A DNA stretch of 57,176 bases from Lachnospiraceae bacterium (GTDB lineage Bacteria; Bacillota_A; Clostridia; Lachnospirales; Lachnospiraceae). The notes below the pieces were generated by a model that saw only the letters and a program-made list of their open reading frames with translations, did no database searches and was not told where the DNA came from. Location: assembly GCA_024683935.1 (NCBI GenBank), contig JAIKXV010000091.1, positions 1-57,176 of the forward strand, written 5' to 3'. Position 1 is the first letter of the stretch, and every line of letters starts with the position of its first letter. Positions 17,781-26,207 of this stretch are shown here, piece after piece. The position numbers and the translations under genes are program-made.

Positions 17781-19019
17781 ATGAGCAACGAAGGAATAAA
17801 GGAAATAAAAGGCGGAGTTACCGCAGCAAAGGGATTTATGGCAGCATCCACTGCGGCAGGCATTAAATATCAGGGAAGAGAAGATATGGCTTTTATTTAT
17901 TCGGACGAACCCTGTGAGTGTGCCGGAACCTTTACAAAGAATAAGGTTAAGGCTGCCTGTGTAAAGTGGGACAGGGAGCTGGTAACCTCTGGAAAGAAGC
18001 TGCATGCGGTGGTAATAAATTCCGGAATAGCAAACGCATGTACAGGCGCGGAGGGCTACGAAGCCTGCAGGAAAACAGCCGCAGCCGTTGAGAAGGCAAA
18101 GGGAGTTCCGACGGATTCCGTAGCGGTAGCTTCCACCGGAGTAATAGGCATGCACCTTCCCATAGATAAACTTGAGAAGGGCGTGGAGGAAATGAGCAGA
18201 AATCTCTCGGGGGATACAGAGGCCGGAACCAAAGCATCGAAGGCCATTATGACCACGGATACCGTCAATAAGGAAATAGCGGTGAGCTTCATGCTCGGCG
18301 GCAGAGAGGTCATCATCGGGGGAATGAGCAAGGGCTCGGGAATGATTCACCCTGATATGTGTACGATGCTGGCTTTCCTTACCACGGATGCGGATATCGA
18401 CAGAGGACTGCTGCAGAAGGCGGTAAGTGAGATTATAGACGACAGCTTTAATATGATAACGGTGGACGGGGATACCTCCACCAACGACACCTTTATGATC
18501 CTTGCCAACGGCCTCGCCGGGAATGAAAGGATATCCGATGAAGGTGAGGACTATAAGTTATTTAAGCAGGCTTTATTTTACATCTGCAGGAATCTGGCAA
18601 GGCGTATGGCTGCTGACGGAGAGGGCGCCACAAAGCTCTTTGAAGCAAGGGTTATGAATGCCGTTACGAAGGAGGATGCGAAAAAGCTTGCGCGTTCCGT
18701 GGTCGGATCAAACCTTTCAAAGGCTGCGATCTTTGGCTGTGATGCAAACTTCGGACGTTTCCTCTGTGCGATGGGATATTCGGGAGCGGATTTTAAGGAA
18801 GAGGATGTGGAGCTTTATTTCGAGAGCAGCGAAGGGAAGTTAAAGGTCTTTGACCATGGCATCCCGCTGGACTTTGATGAGGGCGAAGCCGTGAGGATAA
18901 TGAAGGCGGACGAGGTCAGCGTGGTCATCAATATGAACGAGGGCAGCGCAGACGCCGATGCCTGGGGATGCGATCTGACGTATGACTATGTGAAGATCAA
19001 TGCGGATTACAGGAGTTGA
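17781..19019 (+). CDS. argJ: Glutamate N-acetyltransferase / amino-acid N-acetyltransferase
   Basis: Recycles the acetyl group from N-acetylornithine to glutamate; many bacterial ArgJ also use acetyl-CoA. The start is the ATG at 17781 with AAAGGAG 11 nt upstream, giving 412 residues. The self-cleavage motif is intact: [11 protein letters not shown], with the candidate nucleophile Thr at residues 158-159. [27 protein letters not shown] and [17 protein letters not shown] are all family hallmarks. The mature enzyme would be alpha and beta chains. It lies 37 nt after the GNAT gene and 26 nt before argB. Confidence 0.97.
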   Translation: MSNEGIKEIKGGVTAAKGFMAASTAAGIKYQGREDMAFIYSDEPCECAGTFTKNKVKAACVKWDRELVTSGKKLHAVVINSGIANACTGAEGYEACRKTAAAVEKAKGVPTDSVAVASTGVIGMHLPIDKLEKGVEEMSRNLSGDTEAGTKASKAIMTTDTVNKEIAVSFMLGGREVIIGGMSKGSGMIHPDMCTMLAFLTTDADIDRGLLQKAVSEIIDDSFNMITVDGDTSTNDTFMILANGLAGNERISDEGEDYKLFKQALFYICRNLARRMAADGEGATKLFEARVMNAVTKEDAKKLARSVVGSNLSKAAIFGCDANFGRFLCAMGYSGADFKEEDVELYFESSEGKLKVFDHGIPLDFDEGEAVRIMKADEVSVVINMNEGSADADAWGCDLTYDYVKINADYRS

Positions 19020-19045
19020 AGCGAAAGGAGCGGAATAGATAAATC

Positions 19046-19966
19046 ATGAACGAGCAGGAAATGCAGAAATTACAGGAAAAAGCAGGAGTACTCATTGAGG
19101 CTCTGCCATACATACAGCAGTTTAACAGGCGGATAATCGTGGTAAAATACGGCGGTTCCGCGATGACCAGCGACGTCCTGAGGGAAAATGTCATCAAAGA
19201 TGTTACCCTCCTGAAGCTTGTCGGATTTAAGCCTATCATCGTTCACGGCGGCGGCAAGGAGATAAGCAGCTGGGTGGCAAAGGTCGGCATGAAGGCGGAA
19301 TTTATAAACGGACTCCGCGTTACCGACAGGGATACGATGGAGATCGCCGAGATGGTGCTTAACAAGGTCAATAAGGATCTGGTCAGGTATGTGGAATCCC
19401 TCGGAGTCCGGGCTGTTGGTGTCAGCGGAAAGGACGGCGGACTTCTCAAGGTAAAGAAAAAGTATTCCGATGGTCAGGATATAGGTTTTGTGGGAGAGAT
19501 CACGGAAGTGGATCCGAAGATACTGTACGACCTTCTGGAAAAGGATTTTCTGCCGGTGATAGCTCCGGTGGGACTGGATGATGAATACAATACCTATAAT
19601 ATCAATGCGGATGATGCGGCCTGCGCAATAGCAAAGGCTGTAAGCGCGGAGAAACTGGCCTTCCTTACGGATATAGAGGGTCTGTATAAAGATATCAATG
19701 ATAAGTCCACCTTTATATCCAGGCTTTCTGCAGAAGAGGCTGAGGAGCTTCTGAATAAGGGCTTCATAGGCGGAGGAATGATACCGAAGCTCGGCAACTG
19801 CATAGACGCTGTAAGAGGAGGCGTTAACAATGTCCATATCCTTGACGGCAGGATAATGCACTGCCTGCTGCTGGAGATATTTACAAATAAGGGTATAGGA
19901 ACACAGATGGTAAGAGAGCAGGAGGAAGGAAATGAGTACATCAGATGTATATATGGAAAAAGGTGA
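19046..19966 (+). CDS. argB: Acetylglutamate kinase
   Basis: Phosphorylates N-acetylglutamate. The 306 residues show VVKYGGSAM near residue 35, [12 protein letters not shown], the N-acetylglutamate-binding [18 protein letters not shown] and [13 protein letters not shown]. An N-terminal helix of about 25 residues precedes the kinase core, a feature of arginine-inhibited hexameric NAGKs, so feedback inhibition by arginine is plausible. The ATG follows GAAAGGAGCGG, a truncated copy of the leader repeat. The 3' end overlaps argD by 35 nt. Confidence 0.96.
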   Translation: MNEQEMQKLQEKAGVLIEALPYIQQFNRRIIVVKYGGSAMTSDVLRENVIKDVTLLKLVGFKPIIVHGGGKEISSWVAKVGMKAEFINGLRVTDRDTMEIAEMVLNKVNKDLVRYVESLGVRAVGVSGKDGGLLKVKKKYSDGQDIGFVGEITEVDPKILYDLLEKDFLPVIAPVGLDDEYNTYNINADDAACAIAKAVSAEKLAFLTDIEGLYKDINDKSTFISRLSAEEAEELLNKGFIGGGMIPKLGNCIDAVRGGVNNVHILDGRIMHCLLLEIFTNKGIGTQMVREQEEGNEYIRCIYGKR

Positions 19967-21128
19967 GAAGCATCTGCTTCACACATATAACAGATACAAG
20001 ATAGTCCTGGATCATGGAAAGGGCGTTTTCCTCTATGATGCGGACGGAAAGGAATACCTGGATTTTGCAGCGGGAATAGCCGTGTTTGCTTTGGGGTATG
20101 GGGATCAGATCTATAATGATGCCCTGAAGAGACAGATAGATAAGCTTATCCATACGAGTAATCTCTACTACAACGCGCCCGCAGTGATAGCAGCAGAGGA
20201 GCTCTGCAGAGTATCCGGAATGGACCGGGTCTTCTTTACAAACAGCGGAACCGAAGCCATAGAGGGTGCCATCAAGTCGGCGTTAAAGTACGCCTATACC
20301 AAGGCACCGGCGGATGACTATGAGATCATCGCAATGAATAAGAGCTTCCACGGCAGAAGCATGGGAGCATTGTCTGTAACCGGAAATTCACATTACAGGG
20401 AAGCTTTCGGCCCGGGCATAGGACATATCAAATTTGCAGAGTTTAATGATCTTGAAAGTGTCAAAGCTGCCGTAACGGAAAAAACCTGTGCAGTCATCCT
20501 GGAGACCCTTCAGGGAGAGGGAGGCATCTATCCCGCCGAAGAGTCATTTTTGAAGGGCTTAAGAAAGCTCTGCGATGAAAAGGATATACTCCTGATCCTG
20601 GATGAGATACAGTGCGGAATGGGACGTACAGGATATATGTTTGCCTTTGAGGAATACGGAATAAAGCCGGATATAATGACATGCGCCAAGGCTCTTGGCT
20701 GCGGCATTCCGGTGGGTGCATTCCTGATGACGGAGAGAGTGGCGGAGAAATCACTGTGTCCCGGGGATCACGGCTCCACATACGGCGGCAATCCTCTTGC
20801 TGCGGCTGCCGTGCTTTCTGTTCTGGATGAATTTGAAGAACGGGATATCGTGGGACATGTCCGTGAGACAGCGCCGTATTTAGAATCACAGCTGGATGAA
20901 ATAAAAGACAGCTTTGAAACAGTAAAGGAACGCCGCGGCAAGGGATTCATGCAGGGACTGGAATTCACTGTACCTGTCGGTGATATTATTACGAAATGTC
21001 AGGAGGAAGGACTGATAATTATTTCAGCCGGGACCAATATCATACGTTTCGTACCCCCTCTTATCATTGAAAAAGAGCATATTGACAGGATGTGTGAAAT
21101 TCTGACAAAAGTATTACAAAAGTTTTAA
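19932..21128 (+). CDS. argD: Acetylornithine aminotransferase
   Basis: A class III PLP aminotransferase of 398 residues. [17 protein letters not shown] binds the cofactor phosphate, and [15 protein letters not shown] and the Schiff-base Lys in [15 protein letters not shown] are present. It converts N-acetylglutamate semialdehyde to N-acetylornithine. The ATG at 19932 lies within argB and is preceded by GGAGGAAGG, so translation is coupled. It is the last gene of the operon. Confidence 0.96.
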   Translation: MSTSDVYMEKGEKHLLHTYNRYKIVLDHGKGVFLYDADGKEYLDFAAGIAVFALGYGDQIYNDALKRQIDKLIHTSNLYYNAPAVIAAEELCRVSGMDRVFFTNSGTEAIEGAIKSALKYAYTKAPADDYEIIAMNKSFHGRSMGALSVTGNSHYREAFGPGIGHIKFAEFNDLESVKAAVTEKTCAVILETLQGEGGIYPAEESFLKGLRKLCDEKDILLILDEIQCGMGRTGYMFAFEEYGIKPDIMTCAKALGCGIPVGAFLMTERVAEKSLCPGDHGSTYGGNPLAAAAVLSVLDEFEERDIVGHVRETAPYLESQLDEIKDSFETVKERRGKGFMQGLEFTVPVGDIITKCQEEGLIIISAGTNIIRFVPPLIIEKEHIDRMCEILTKVLQKF

Positions 21129-21135
21129 AATCCTG

Positions 21136-21164
21136 TTGTTTTTTCCTTCTTCGGAGAATATAAT
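21136..21164 (+). promoter_or_regulatory. Predicted promoter of comEA and response regulator
   Basis: The -35 is TTGTTT (21136-21141), the -10 is a perfect TATAAT (21159-21164) and the spacer is 17 nt. It starts 8 nt after the argD stop, so the competence genes have their own promoter. Confidence 0.6.
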
Positions 21165-21208
21165 TACCTTACATTTGGGACGCCTGATGGAGGAAAGTCA
21201 GGTGTAAA

Positions 21209-21847
21209 TTGAAAAAATATATAACATGCTTCTTCAGTATCCTTGCTCTGGCATTTGTTTTATACGGCTGTGCCGGGGATGAGGAGATAGTGATAAATGA
21301 TGCCGGGGAAGAGACGGACTTTATATCGGACGAGTCCGGAAACGTATCCGGGACGGATGTGATGGCGGAAGCAGAAACGGAAGCCGGAAGCATCTTTGTT
21401 TATCTCGTTGGAGCAGTTAATAAACCCGGTGTGTATGAGGTGCCTGAGGGCACACGGATCTTCCAGGTGGTGGACTCGGCCGGAGGATTGAGGGAAGATG
21501 CGGCAGCGGAAGCGCTTAATCTTGCGGCGGTACTTCAGGACGGAGCTGTTATCAGGGTTCCTGACAGGGAAGAATATGAGCCGTATCAGGCTCAGAACGG
21601 AACCACCCGTGGAGACATTGATGTACAGGCCGGAGTTGACGGCAGCGGAAACTGCGGTCTTATCAATATCAATACGGCTTCGGTTTCCGAGCTTACCACA
21701 CTGAACGGCATAGGGGAAAGCCGCGCCGAGGCAATAGTTAAGTACCGGGAGGAAAACGGAGCCTTCGGCTGCATCGAGGATATTAAAAACGTATCCGGCA
21801 TCAAGGACGGATTATTCAGTAAGATCAGGGATAAGATTACGGTATAA
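21209..21847 (+). CDS. comEA: ComEA-type DNA-binding protein, lipoprotein-like N-terminus
   Basis: A 212-residue protein from a TTG start preceded by GGAGGA. Residues 1-20 form a signal ending in LYGC, which looks like a lipobox, although ComEA is usually held by a transmembrane helix. An SLBB domain (FVYLVGAVNKPGVYEVPEGTR, about 65-125) and the C-terminal helix-hairpin-helix pair (LININTASVSELTTLNGIGESRAEAIVKYRE, about 150-212) follow. In competent bacteria ComEA binds incoming double-stranded DNA at the surface and feeds ComEC, which is encoded 12 kb downstream on the same strand. An acidic linker joins anchor and SLBB. Confidence 0.88.
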   Translation: MKKYITCFFSILALAFVLYGCAGDEEIVINDAGEETDFISDESGNVSGTDVMAEAETEAGSIFVYLVGAVNKPGVYEVPEGTRIFQVVDSAGGLREDAAAEALNLAAVLQDGAVIRVPDREEYEPYQAQNGTTRGDIDVQAGVDGSGNCGLININTASVSELTTLNGIGESRAEAIVKYREENGAFGCIEDIKNVSGIKDGLFSKIRDKITV

Positions 21848-22537
21848 ATGGCAAAGAGAGTTCTTGTTGTAGATGATGAAAAAACAATAGTAAAGGGGAT
21901 CACCTTCAGCTTAAAGCAGGATGACATGGAGGTGGATACTGCTTTTGACGGAGAAGAAGCCGTGGAGAAAGCAAGGGAGACAGACTATGATATCATCCTT
22001 CTGGATGTCATGCTGCCCAAGCTTTCAGGTTTTGAAGCCTGTCAGGCTATAAGGGAGTTCTCCGATGTGCCTATCATAATGCTCACAGCCAAGGGAGATG
22101 ATATGGATAAGATCCTGGGGCTTGAGTACGGTGCAGATGATTATATCACAAAGCCCTTTAATATCCTGGAAGTAAAAGCCCGTATAAAGGCTATTATGAG
22201 AAGGGTAGAAAAGGGCGGCGACAAGAACGGAGCACAGAAGCTGCTTGTTAAGGGGGCTTTGAAAATGGATCCCGAAAACAGGCGGGTATATATTTATGAT
22301 CATGAGATCAATCTGACCGCAAGAGAATTTGACGTGCTGGAGCTTCTTGCCAGAAATCCGAACAAGATATATTCCAGGATAGATCTTCTCAACATCATAT
22401 GGGGCAAGGATTATCCCGGAGATGAACGTACTGTGGATGTTCATATCAGGCGTTTAAGGGAAAAGATAGAGGAAAGCCCCAGCAATCCCCAGTTCGTGCA
22501 TACCAAGTGGGGTGTTGGTTACTACTTCGCCGGCTGA
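21848..22537 (+). CDS. OmpR/PhoB-family response regulator (WalR-like)
   Basis: A 229-residue two-domain regulator that begins at the base after the comEA stop. The receiver has the acidic pair Asp9-Asp10, the phosphoacceptor Asp53 (IILLDVMLP) and the Lys of ADDYITKPF. The winged-helix domain shows NLTAREFDVLELLARNP and DERTVDVHIRRLREKIE. No kinase follows: the next 9 kb is on the other strand. The fitting kinase is at 31688, where a TGTAAT-N5-TGTAAC direct repeat (a WalR-type site) overlaps the promoter. The last 16 nt overlap convergently with hldE. Confidence 0.93.
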   Translation: MAKRVLVVDDEKTIVKGITFSLKQDDMEVDTAFDGEEAVEKARETDYDIILLDVMLPKLSGFEACQAIREFSDVPIIMLTAKGDDMDKILGLEYGADDYITKPFNILEVKARIKAIMRRVEKGGDKNGAQKLLVKGALKMDPENRRVYIYDHEINLTAREFDVLELLARNPNKIYSRIDLLNIIWGKDYPGDERTVDVHIRRLREKIEESPSNPQFVHTKWGVGYYFAG

Positions 22538-23970
22538 GCGAGGGAGTGCCGTATCCTTTCCAGAAGAGAGCTTGTGGATTTTCCCTCTGTCTGGGGGATG
22601 ATGACCACAGAGCCGCCTTTCGCTTCGACTATGTCCCTTCCAACAACATCCTCCGGGCGGTAGTCTCCGCCCTTCACTATCAGATCCGGCTGAATGTCCC
22701 GGATCAGTTCGTAAGGAGTGTCATCTTCAAAGGGTATCACATAATCTACAAATGAAAGTGCTGACAGCATTTCCATGCGGTCATTTAGGGTATTTACAGG
22801 TCTTGTATCACCCTTAAGTCTTCGTACCGAGGCATCTGAATTCACGCCTGCGATCAGGACATCTCCCAGTTTCCGGGCTTCCTTCAGATATTGTACATGT
22901 CCCACATGAAGTATATCAAAGCACCCGTTGGTGAAGACGACTTTTTTCCCCTGCAGGGATTCCCTGAGCTTTACGGCGTCAGATCGTTTCCAAATCCGCG
23001 GATAGTCCTTATACGGAAGATTCCCGGCAAGATCCATCACTTCATCCATTGTAGGCTGATAAGTGCCTGCCTTGCCCACTTCAATTCCCGATGCAGCATT
23101 TGCTATACGGACAGCCTCCTTTATATCCATGCCGCTGGCAAGACCTGCGGCAAGAAAGCCAAGTGCCGTATCTCCGGCACCGGTGACATCAAATACTTCC
23201 CGGCTGCAGGAGGGGAGAAAATCCACTCCGTCTTTTCCGGCAAGCATCATCCCTCCGGCTCCCAGGGTCACAAGAACATATTCACATGAAGCTTTAAATA
23301 AAAGCCCGTTTGCCGCACGGATCAGATCATCATCGGTTTTCAGCTGCTCGCCTGTCAGTGCTGCAAGCTCTTTTTTATTCGGTTTTAAAAGATAAGCACC
23401 GTTGTATCGTCCGTCCTTATTATCCTTGATGTCGGCGACTGTACGGATTCCTTTTTCCCGGGCAAGTCTGATCAGTTCTTCTGTCAGCCTTTTGGTCAGA
23501 AAGCCTTTCTGATAGTCGGAAATAACAAGGATATCATAGTCCCCGATACTGTCCTGCAGATATTTAAGGGCAGCAGCCTCCATATTTTCTGAAATGTCCT
23601 CCGTCTGCTCTGTATCCGAACGCATCACCTGCTGGTTATTGTTTGCCAGGAACCTTGTCTTGGTTGTCGTGACCCTGTCGGTTTTTATTATCATTCCGGT
23701 ATCTATACCCATGGATGACAGGATCCCGATAAGCTTATCCCCGTTTTCATCATTGCCTGTCACGGCCAGCAGGGATACCTCCTGTCCTGCAGCAATGAGG
23801 TTTGCAGCGACGTTTGCCGCTCCTCCGGCGCAGTATCTTTTCCCTTTATATCGGAATACGGGTACGGGTGCCTCCGGCGAGATCCGGTCGATCTCACCTT
23901 CACAGTAGATATCCAGCATGATATCCCCTGCCACGAGTATTTTATTACGTCTGATCTCTGCAGTACTCAT
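22522..23970 (-). CDS. hldE: Bifunctional heptose-7-phosphate kinase / heptose-1-phosphate adenylyltransferase
   Basis: A 482-residue fusion (E. coli HldE is 477). Residues 1-320 are a PfkB/ribokinase-type kinase with CAGGAANVAANL, VTTTKTRFLANNNQQVMRSD and the catalytic loop DVTGAGDTALGFL. Residues 345-482 are a nucleotidyltransferase with the HxGH motif in TNGCFDILHVGHVQYL and IVKGGDYRPEDVVG. It phosphorylates D-glycero-D-manno-heptose 7-phosphate at C1 and, after C7 dephosphorylation by GmhB, adds AMP to give ADP-D,D-heptose. It is the last gene of the heptosylation cassette, 9 nt after hldD. gmhA and gmhB are not in this window. Finding this pathway in an apparent Gram-positive is unusual because its classic product is LPS core. 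Confidence 0.95.
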   Translation of the reverse strand: MSTAEIRRNKILVAGDIMLDIYCEGEIDRISPEAPVPVFRYKGKRYCAGGAANVAANLIAAGQEVSLLAVTGNDENGDKLIGILSSMGIDTGMIIKTDRVTTTKTRFLANNNQQVMRSDTEQTEDISENMEAAALKYLQDSIGDYDILVISDYQKGFLTKRLTEELIRLAREKGIRTVADIKDNKDGRYNGAYLLKPNKKELAALTGEQLKTDDDLIRAANGLLFKASCEYVLVTLGAGGMMLAGKDGVDFLPSCSREVFDVTGAGDTALGFLAAGLASGMDIKEAVRIANAASGIEVGKAGTYQPTMDEVMDLAGNLPYKDYPRIWKRSDAVKLRESLQGKKVVFTNGCFDILHVGHVQYLKEARKLGDVLIAGVNSDASVRRLKGDTRPVNTLNDRMEMLSALSFVDYVIPFEDDTPYELIRDIQPDLIVKGGDYRPEDVVGRDIVEAKGGSVVIIPQTEGKSTSSLLERIRHSLAQPAK

Positions 23971-23979
23971 ATTTGGTTC

Positions 23980-24948
23980 TCAATACACCTCGTATCCTTT
24001 TTCAAGATAGTTCTGAACATAGTCTGCAACGCCCTTTTCAATGTCAGAAAAGTTTCCCGTATATCCGGCATCACGGAGCTTTTCAATGCCAGCCCTGGTG
24101 TAATACTGATACTTTTCCCGTAATTCCCCGGGCATATCTATATATTCGATCTCAGGCTGCTTTCCGAGAGCAGAAAAGACGGATTCCGCAAGCTCCCGGA
24201 AGCTCTGCGCCCTGCCGGTGCCAACGTTAAAAAGTCCGCTGATCTCAGGATGGTCAAGGAGCCATGTTACGACATCACAGACGTCTTTTACATAAACAAA
24301 GTCTCTTCTCTGATCCCCATCCGCGATGTCTTCCCGGTATGACTTAAACAGCCTTATCCTGCCGGTTTCCAGGATCTGCCGGTATCCGTGGAATACCATG
24401 CTGGCCATGCTGCCTTTGCAGTATTCGTCAGGTCCGTAAACATTAAAGAATTTTAGCCCTGCATACTGCGAAGGAAAAGATACCGCCTGATGCTTTACCC
24501 ACAGATCAAATACCTGCTTGGAATATCCGTATGGATTAAGAGGCAAAAGCCGGTCTATATCCTCCCTGTCATCAAATCCCTGGCTTCCATCCCCGTAGGT
24601 CGCTGCGGAACTTGTGTAAACAAAAGGTATCCGGGCATTAGCGCAGTATTCCCAGAGGGTTTTCGAATACTCAAAGTTATTCTTCCACAGATAATCAAAA
24701 TCCCTTTCGGTAGTGGATGAACATGCGCCCATATGGATAACGGCTTCCACCCCGTCAATATGCGGAAGCTCCTTTAGGAAATCTGACTTATGGACATAGC
24801 GGAGATAACGTTTGTTCCTGATATTCATCCATTTATCGGTGGATGCAATGTTATCAACTATGATGATGTCTTCGCGGCCTCTGTCATTCAGGCTGCGTAC
24901 AATGCAGCTTCCGATGAAGCCGGCACCTCCTGTAACTACGATACTCAC
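23980..24948 (-). CDS. hldD: ADP-L-glycero-D-manno-heptose 6-epimerase
   Basis: A 322-residue short-chain dehydrogenase/epimerase that converts ADP-D,D-heptose to ADP-L,D-heptose. It has the NAD-binding VVTGGAGFIGSCIVRSLN, GACSSTTERD (characteristic of HldD), SSAATYG and the catalytic YGYSK (Tyr-x-x-x-Lys). The start is a GTG at 24948 with AAAGGAT 7 nt upstream; the 15-nt leader at 24950-24964 is identical to that before argG. It lies 44 nt after the heptosyltransferase and 9 nt before hldE. Its presence implies that the L,D form of ADP-heptose can be made. Confidence 0.95.
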   Translation of the reverse strand: MSIVVTGGAGFIGSCIVRSLNDRGREDIIIVDNIASTDKWMNIRNKRYLRYVHKSDFLKELPHIDGVEAVIHMGACSSTTERDFDYLWKNNFEYSKTLWEYCANARIPFVYTSSAATYGDGSQGFDDREDIDRLLPLNPYGYSKQVFDLWVKHQAVSFPSQYAGLKFFNVYGPDEYCKGSMASMVFHGYRQILETGRIRLFKSYREDIADGDQRRDFVYVKDVCDVVTWLLDHPEISGLFNVGTGRAQSFRELAESVFSALGKQPEIEYIDMPGELREKYQYYTRAGIEKLRDAGYTGNFSDIEKGVADYVQNYLEKGYEVY

Positions 24949-24992
24949 AGGTTTATCCTTTCATTTGAATAAAAAACACGGAAAAGGACTAA

Positions 24993-26207
24993 TTAGCTGA
25001 TATGGTTCAGATGATGGTCTTCCATCAGACGGTCGATGGTTCTGCACACCTGGCCGGATCCCAGAAGACGCGTACATTCAAAGGCTCTTGCTGAACCGTG
25101 ATGCCTCGGGCAGCTGTAGAAATCCTTCAGGTCATAACCCACGGTGATATCATTCCAGCAGCCGTTGCAGACATGATAATTAATAACCCGGTATGGAGTA
25201 TAGAATTCCGTAAAGGGCAGCGTAAAGCCCGATATCATAACAACCGGGATACCCACCGCCCATGCGAGCCATGACAGTCCGCTGGATAAGCCGACAAAGA
25301 AGTCGGCGTGTTTCAGAAGGTCTGCGCGTTCCTGTAAAGGCAGAGCTCCTGTGAAATCCTCGGCACCTTTCGGGACATCGATAGTCCTTCCGCCGGCGTC
25401 TATGCTCTTTTCCTTATCGATGCAAAGAACCCGGTAACCCTTATCTATAAGATGAGCAGTGACTTCATTCCAACCATTCGGGTTATTCCAGAATTTGGCG
25501 TATCCGGTACTCTTTGTCGCAATGCAGACATAGGGTTCCTTTATGCTGCGTTTCCTGCTGCACTTTATAACCGGCTTTCGCTCTATAGTTTCAAGTCCCA
25601 GAGAAGGCGGTATGCACTGCCAGAGCCCGACAACACGGTGATCCACAGGCTGATGGGCAAAATTATCCGAAGGAGGATACAGTCCTATCATATAAGTCGC
25701 GTAGCAATGGGGAACTGATTCGCCGGGTTCGATAAAATTGACATCCGGATAGGATGGCTTAAAGAGATCTGCCAGCTCTTTCTGCATGTAGCAGTATAGC
25801 CTGCAGGAATATTTTTGCCGAAATGCTTCCGCATGGGGAAACCATGCCAGGATATCCCCAAGCGTACCTATGGGAAAGATCAGAAGAACCTTTTTCCCCG
25901 AAAGGTCCAGGTCATGGGTTAGGATCAGTTCCCCATCCTTCCAGAGCTCCACCCGGAAATTGATATAATACTTGCGTTTGGTGGATGCAACCGAGTCGCT
26001 GAAATCCGTATCAAAGATCACAGCCATGGCATCAAGATCCGTAAAACGGACATGGTAGTTTCCTTTAGGGACCTTCACACGGGCTCCGTCATTGAAGTCA
26101 AGTTTGACGCCCCTGACGGATGTCCGTCCGGAAACAGGTCCCGGAACATACCGGTTCTGATCTATATTCCTGTTTTTTATTACATCTGTCTTACTGTTAC
26201 GCCGCAT
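24993..26207 (-). CDS. TibC/BAHT-like autotransporter strand-loop-strand O-heptosyltransferase
   Basis: A 404-residue glycosyltransferase resembling TibC and Aah along nearly its whole length. An N-terminal beta region (residues 33-108: VKLDFNDGARVKVPKGNYHVRF) precedes the GT-B core. The GTLGD loop (residues 114-118) places Asp118 where TibC has its proposed catalytic Asp. KYYINFRVELW, PYVCIATKSTGYAKFWNNPNGW, AEDFTGALPLQERADLL and GLSSGLSWLAWAVGIPVVMISGF are family signatures. Four cysteines (347, 350, 366, 378; pattern C-x2-C-x15-C-x11-C) match the ferric-ion site of TibC. The family adds heptose from ADP-heptose to Ser/Thr of repeat adhesins in the cytoplasm. Its start overlaps the acceptor gene by 28 nt, so the two are translationally coupled. 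Confidence 0.92.
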   Translation of the reverse strand: MRRNSKTDVIKNRNIDQNRYVPGPVSGRTSVRGVKLDFNDGARVKVPKGNYHVRFTDLDAMAVIFDTDFSDSVASTKRKYYINFRVELWKDGELILTHDLDLSGKKVLLIFPIGTLGDILAWFPHAEAFRQKYSCRLYCYMQKELADLFKPSYPDVNFIEPGESVPHCYATYMIGLYPPSDNFAHQPVDHRVVGLWQCIPPSLGLETIERKPVIKCSRKRSIKEPYVCIATKSTGYAKFWNNPNGWNEVTAHLIDKGYRVLCIDKEKSIDAGGRTIDVPKGAEDFTGALPLQERADLLKHADFFVGLSSGLSWLAWAVGIPVVMISGFTLPFTEFYTPYRVINYHVCNGCWNDITVGYDLKDFYSCPRHHGSARAFECTRLLGSGQVCRTIDRLMEDHHLNHIS

